From Eudorina sp. 2006-703-Eu-15 (lineage: Eukaryota > Chlorophyta > Chlorophyceae > Chlamydomonadales > Volvocaceae), in the NCBI GenBank assembly GCA_003117195.1, contig BDSI01000037.1, positions 986,076-1,050,075 on the forward strand: a DNA stretch of 64,000 nt, written 5' to 3'. Positions 54,112-64,000 of this stretch are shown here, in pieces. The notes under the pieces are model-generated. The model was not told the origin of the DNA, did no database searches, and worked only from the letters and a program-made list of their open reading frames with translations. Numbering within the stretch: position 1 is the first letter of the stretch; every line of letters starts with the position of its first letter. A program made the position numbers and the translations under genes.

Positions 54112-60625
<6,514 letters not shown>

Positions 60626-61449
60626 TCGTCGCTCGCTTCTTAAACAGGCCAGCGCTGGTATTTGCAGGCAAATGGTCAGTGTTGTAATAAGCACAACATG
60701 AGGTCAACACTGTGGTGAAGTTGCAAAACAGTTGTATGATTGGGGGCCGTGTACGGCACGTTTTGTGTCGGTGGCTTCATCCTTCATGAAGTCTTGCGTG
60801 CAGATTTATGTGCGCGCGTCTACATGTGGCGGCTTTGGTGAGCTCCTTGAATAATTATACGTCTTTCAAACTTCATGTCGTGCGTCAACGCCTGCGTCCG
60901 GTTGAGGAGCTTACGAATTCTCTGCACGTGAGCGGATTGGCCGCTGTCATGCACCCATAAGCATGTGCAAGATTATGAACTAAGACGTATTTCTCAGTTG
61001 CACTGTGTGTTTACGCCAATCATTTCCTTGCAAGGCGCTTGCTTAGGTGACAGAGAGTCTGCCTTTGCTGGTCATGACGCAATCCTTCAGGCATGCAGTT
61101 GTCAAGAGATTACGAAATTATTGAAAAAATGTCGACACTGTCATGTGATCAAAGCGTATGATCGAACCCAAAGGAATTCCAAGCGTCGGCCGGACGTTCC
61201 TAACACTAAGATAAACGGCAAGTTGCAGTGTAAAACACGAGAAATGAGCACTGCGCCATTGGGATGTCGTGTGCCTGCCTCGAAGTTCAGGCCAGATGTC
61301 CCCCTTTTGTGGATGTGGGGCCAATACGCCCTGTACGGCTCGTATGAGGTTGTTTTCATCACAGTGGCATTTACATCGGCAGCGGTGCACTGATACAGAA
61401 GCCCCGGATCCTGCTTGTACCTCTCGGCTGAGCATCTTGCACACCACTG
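60626..61449. promoter_or_regulatory. divergent intergenic region between the FtsH-like and GTP cyclohydrolase genes
   Basis: An 824-bp spacer, AT-richer than its neighbours, with no convincing ORF, lies between two divergent start codons. It should contain both promoters. No specific motif is named. Confidence 0.5.
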
Positions 61450-62886
61450 GTGACTGGACACGCCATGGCCGAGCGCATCCTCAGTCACCAGGCAGCATCC
61501 TGCTCCCATATCCCGGCAACCTTTCGTGTTAGGCGTTGCGCAACTCATAGCCTTGTGCAATCTCGGTATGACCTCTTGCGAGGGCCACATAAGCGCCAGA
61601 CCCTTATCTCCGCGTATGCCGCAGCAAGCGGTGCTGGAGCTCAACAGGAGCCCACAGCAGCACCATACGCACCCACAGCTCACGAGTCGATCGACGAGGC
61701 ATTGGTTTTGACGAAGTTTATTGCCGAGACCCTTTTGCCAACGCGGCATGGCAAATTTCGCTTGCGTGGCTACAAGCATTCTGTAAGTCATAAACTCGAG
61801 AGCTTAATATGGCACCTGAGCGCGACATTCCTGAAGATGTTTGGCCGGCTTGACCTGATCTTCGTCCTCACGCTTGCAGATCGATGGCGGGGTAACTTTC
61901 ACGGAGCCAACGGCCATTATCGCTGGCAAGGTTGAAGGCCAAGAAAATGTGCGTTCGGGCGGGGAGCAGATGGCCAGGCTGACTCGTCCTCGATGCCTTG
62001 CACGGCCGCCCAGGGTGTTGCATCCCGCAGCAGCCCTTCATTTGCATTGATCTAGATGCTGTGACCCCGTGGCCCCCCGATGCAGGTGCCGCTGCGCGTG
62101 CACGACGCGTGCTTCACCTCGGGTGAGCGGTCCTCAGACCCTCGCGCTGCGCCAGCCCGGTGCGCCCTGTCACACGACGCCACAGCCTTGTCAGTGTCCC
62201 AATCCCCCGTCTCCCCCCCCCACAACACACACACGCGTGCGCACACACGTGTAGATGAACGCATACACACATGGAGGTCCCCACCAAGTCGCCCCCCCAC
62301 CCCGCTTCTGTGCCGGCCTCGTCGTCATCTTCGGCCTGAACGCCTCGGCCTCCGTGTCGCCCCATCCCTCGCGCCGCACCCGCCTACCGCCTCCCACCCC
62401 ACCCCCGCCCGCCCCTCACTTTGTGACCGCTGCACAACAACCCCCTGCCACGCCCCGGCGGCCTCAGTCCCCGGGGCCCTACTGTCCGCCCTTGCGCTGC
62501 GCTCCCCCCCCCGGGAGGTGTCTCGTTGCGGATCGCCTCCCGGTCCCTCCCGGTCCCCCTCGCTCACACACTCCACAACCTCCTTCCCTCCCTTCCCCTT
62601 CCTCCTCACCCCTCCCACCTCACCCCTCCCGCCTCACCCCTCCCGCCTGACCCCTCCCGCCTCACCCCTCCCGCCTCACCCCTTCCTCCTCACCCCTTCC
62701 TCCTCACCCTTCCTCCTCCTCCTCCTCCCACTAGAGGTGCTGGGCTCCCTCAAGTGCGACTGCGCAGAGCAGCTGGAGCTGGCGCTGCAGACCATCCAGA
62801 AGGAGCCCCCCGGCCTGGTCATCTACCTGCAGCAGGAGGGCAGGGGCATCGGGCTGGCCAACAAGATCGCGGCGTACTCGCTGCAG
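61450..62886 (+). CDS. GTP cyclohydrolase II (riboflavin synthesis), 5' part; gene continues past the last exon seen
   Basis: Four exons, 61450-61782, 61880-61948, 62086-62122 and 62735-62886, keep phase and give about 185 residues. They show [16 protein letters not shown], then [44 protein letters not shown] and [23 protein letters not shown]. The C-x10-C-x-C pattern is the family's zinc site, and QEGRGIGL is its most conserved strand. The enzyme opens GTP to the first pyrimidine intermediate of riboflavin. Here the cyclohydrolase domain follows directly on a short leader that may be a transit peptide, without the DHBP synthase domain found in bifunctional plant RibA. The remaining exons (substrate-binding DT-EAN and C-terminal helices) are not visible and may lie beyond 64000. 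A second in-frame ATG at 61465 is an alternative start. Confidence 0.85.
62585..62730. repeat. C-rich minisatellite in the GTP cyclohydrolase intron
   Basis: Units of about 15 bp such as CACCCCTCCCGCCT repeat several times directly before the acceptor of the last exon, acting as an extreme polypyrimidine tract. Confidence 0.8.
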
Positions 62887-64000
62887 GTGGGGGGGCGAGG
62901 TGGGGGAGGGGAGGGGAGGGGAGGGGGGGCGTTGTACATGAATCCGCTGCGCGGGGGCGAGGGGGGAGGAAGAGGTGGAGAAGGGAAGGGAGCCAGGTGG
63001 GGCGGGGCGGGTGGTGCGTCCGCCCCTGGGGGGATCGATCGGAGGATTGCTCGGAGGGTTGGGGGTGGGGGGGGTACTCCCGGGGGTGAGCGGCGAGGAG
63101 GGTCGGGCAGCTGACGGTCCCGGGAGCGGGAGCTCGGGCGGTGGACGCCGGTAGTGCGGGTGAGCGGCGTCCTGGGCTGCCTGCATGGCGACGGTGGGGA
63201 GGGTTGGGCGGATTTCGATCACCTTCAGTCGTCCGCCACTGGCTTTGGGGGGAAAGGGGAGGGGAGAAGGGAGGGGAGAAGGGAGGGGAGAAGGGAGGGG
63301 AGAAGGGAGGGGAGAAGGGAGGGGAGGGGAGGGGAGAAGGGAGGGGAGGGGAGGGAGGGGAGGGGAGGGGAGGGAGGGGAGAAGGGAGGGGAGGGGAGGG
63401 AGGGGAGGGGAGGGAGGGGAGAAGGGAGGGGAGAAGGGAGGGGAGAAGGGAGGGGAGAAGGGAGGGGAGAAGGGAGGGGAGGGGAGGGAGGGGAGGGGAG
63501 GGAGGGGAGAAGGGAGGGGAGGGGAGAAGGGAGGGGAGAAGGGAGGGGAGAAGGGAGGGGAGAAGGGAGGGGAGAAGGGAGGGGAGGGGAGACGTCAAGC
63601 GGGGGCTGGCTGAGCGCTCTACCCGGATGTGGTTCCGTCGTCCGGGCGGTCGGGCGGTCGCACCCTCATCGCGACGGGAGGGAGGGAGGGATCCGGGTGG
63701 AGGTGCGTGTGGAGATCCGGTTTCGGGGCCAGCGGGCGGGAGAGGCGGTTGTGAGGGGTGTGTGTGTGCGGCATTGAAGAATGCTGTTGGCATGGCCTTC
63801 CCCCTTTTGCGCACCCCGGTGGGTGCGATCACGTCTTGTCGAGGTCGGGTGTCCCCGCACCCGCCGTCCCCGCCCCACCCCCGCGGACGGGGGAGAGGAG
63901 GCGGTCTTGAGTTGCGCGCGCTGTCCCCCGGCCCCGGCGTCGTTCACCACCTCGCATGGGCGATGGTGGCCATGGAGCCGAATGCGGGGCCGCTCGTGGG
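62887..64000. other. probable intron of the GTP cyclohydrolase gene, no exon recognised
   Basis: G-rich sequence with the polypurine minisatellite. I searched for the next family segment (a GxDTxxAN motif) and did not find it, so the next exon may be beyond the window. Confidence 0.4.
63240..63593. repeat. polypurine minisatellite
   Basis: About 350 bp built of GGGGAGAAGGGAG and GGGGAGGGGAG units with almost no pyrimidines, downstream of the last recognised cyclohydrolase exon. Confidence 0.95.

Noticed and set aside
63154..63777. Gly/Arg/Glu repeat ORFs at the right edge
   Set aside because: They are translations of the polypurine minisatellite.

Overview
The window looks like nuclear DNA of a chlorophycean green alga of the Chlamydomonas/Volvox type. 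It is GC-rich, its genes are broken by many short introns (mostly GT-AG), and its proteins carry Ala/Gly/Gln/Ser runs. It holds a tyrosine-recombinase retrotransposon of the kind known from volvocine algae. The genes include a dynein heavy-chain relative, a pyruvate:ferredoxin oxidoreductase with a targeting-type N-terminus, an FtsH-like plastid-type AAA protein and a GTP cyclohydrolase II. All exon models come from reading splice sites and phases by eye; none has been tested against transcripts.

Layout. 1-18436 (minus): a large partial dynein heavy-chain-like gene, from the tail region to the start of AAA4, running off the left edge. Its AAA1 lacks a Walker A motif, AAA4 is also degenerate, AAA3 has Arg for the Walker Lys, and only AAA2 looks normal. 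18437-22843: probable 5' exons or spacer, plus one possible small secreted ORF. 22844-28265: two Rossmann methyltransferase genes in divergent orientation, a membrane-anchored one (minus, 350 aa) and a TrmB-type tRNA m7G methyltransferase (plus, 669 aa).

28266-43650 is repeat-rich. A DIRS-order retrotransposon (minus; gag, RT, RNase H, tyrosine recombinase) has its recombinase ORF split by a 519-bp hAT-like MITE with an 8-bp target duplication. At its 5' end it meets a truncated head-to-head copy, giving a palindrome with arms of about 0.7 kb. Decayed LTR-retrotransposon pieces (gag, integrase), a second 450-bp palindrome, a short hairpin and a 36-bp tandem repeat follow.

43651-50672 (plus): a complete 15-exon pyruvate:ferredoxin oxidoreductase (1299 aa by the model), with one GC-AG intron. 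50673-54111: C-rich spacer. 54112-60625 (minus): a 10-exon FtsH-like AAA ATPase (673 aa) that stops after the AAA module with no M41 protease domain. 61450 to the right edge (plus): the 5' part of a GTP cyclohydrolase II gene, divergent from the FtsH-like gene.

The genes do not form one pathway. PFOR belongs to dark anaerobic metabolism (pyruvate to acetyl-CoA with reduced ferredoxin), GTP cyclohydrolase II to riboflavin synthesis, TrmB to tRNA modification, and the FtsH-like protein probably to plastid membranes. The most unusual items are the dynein-like protein with a dead main ATPase site, the protease-less FtsH, its intron built of tandem splice-donor sequences, and the two long palindromes in the transposon cluster.
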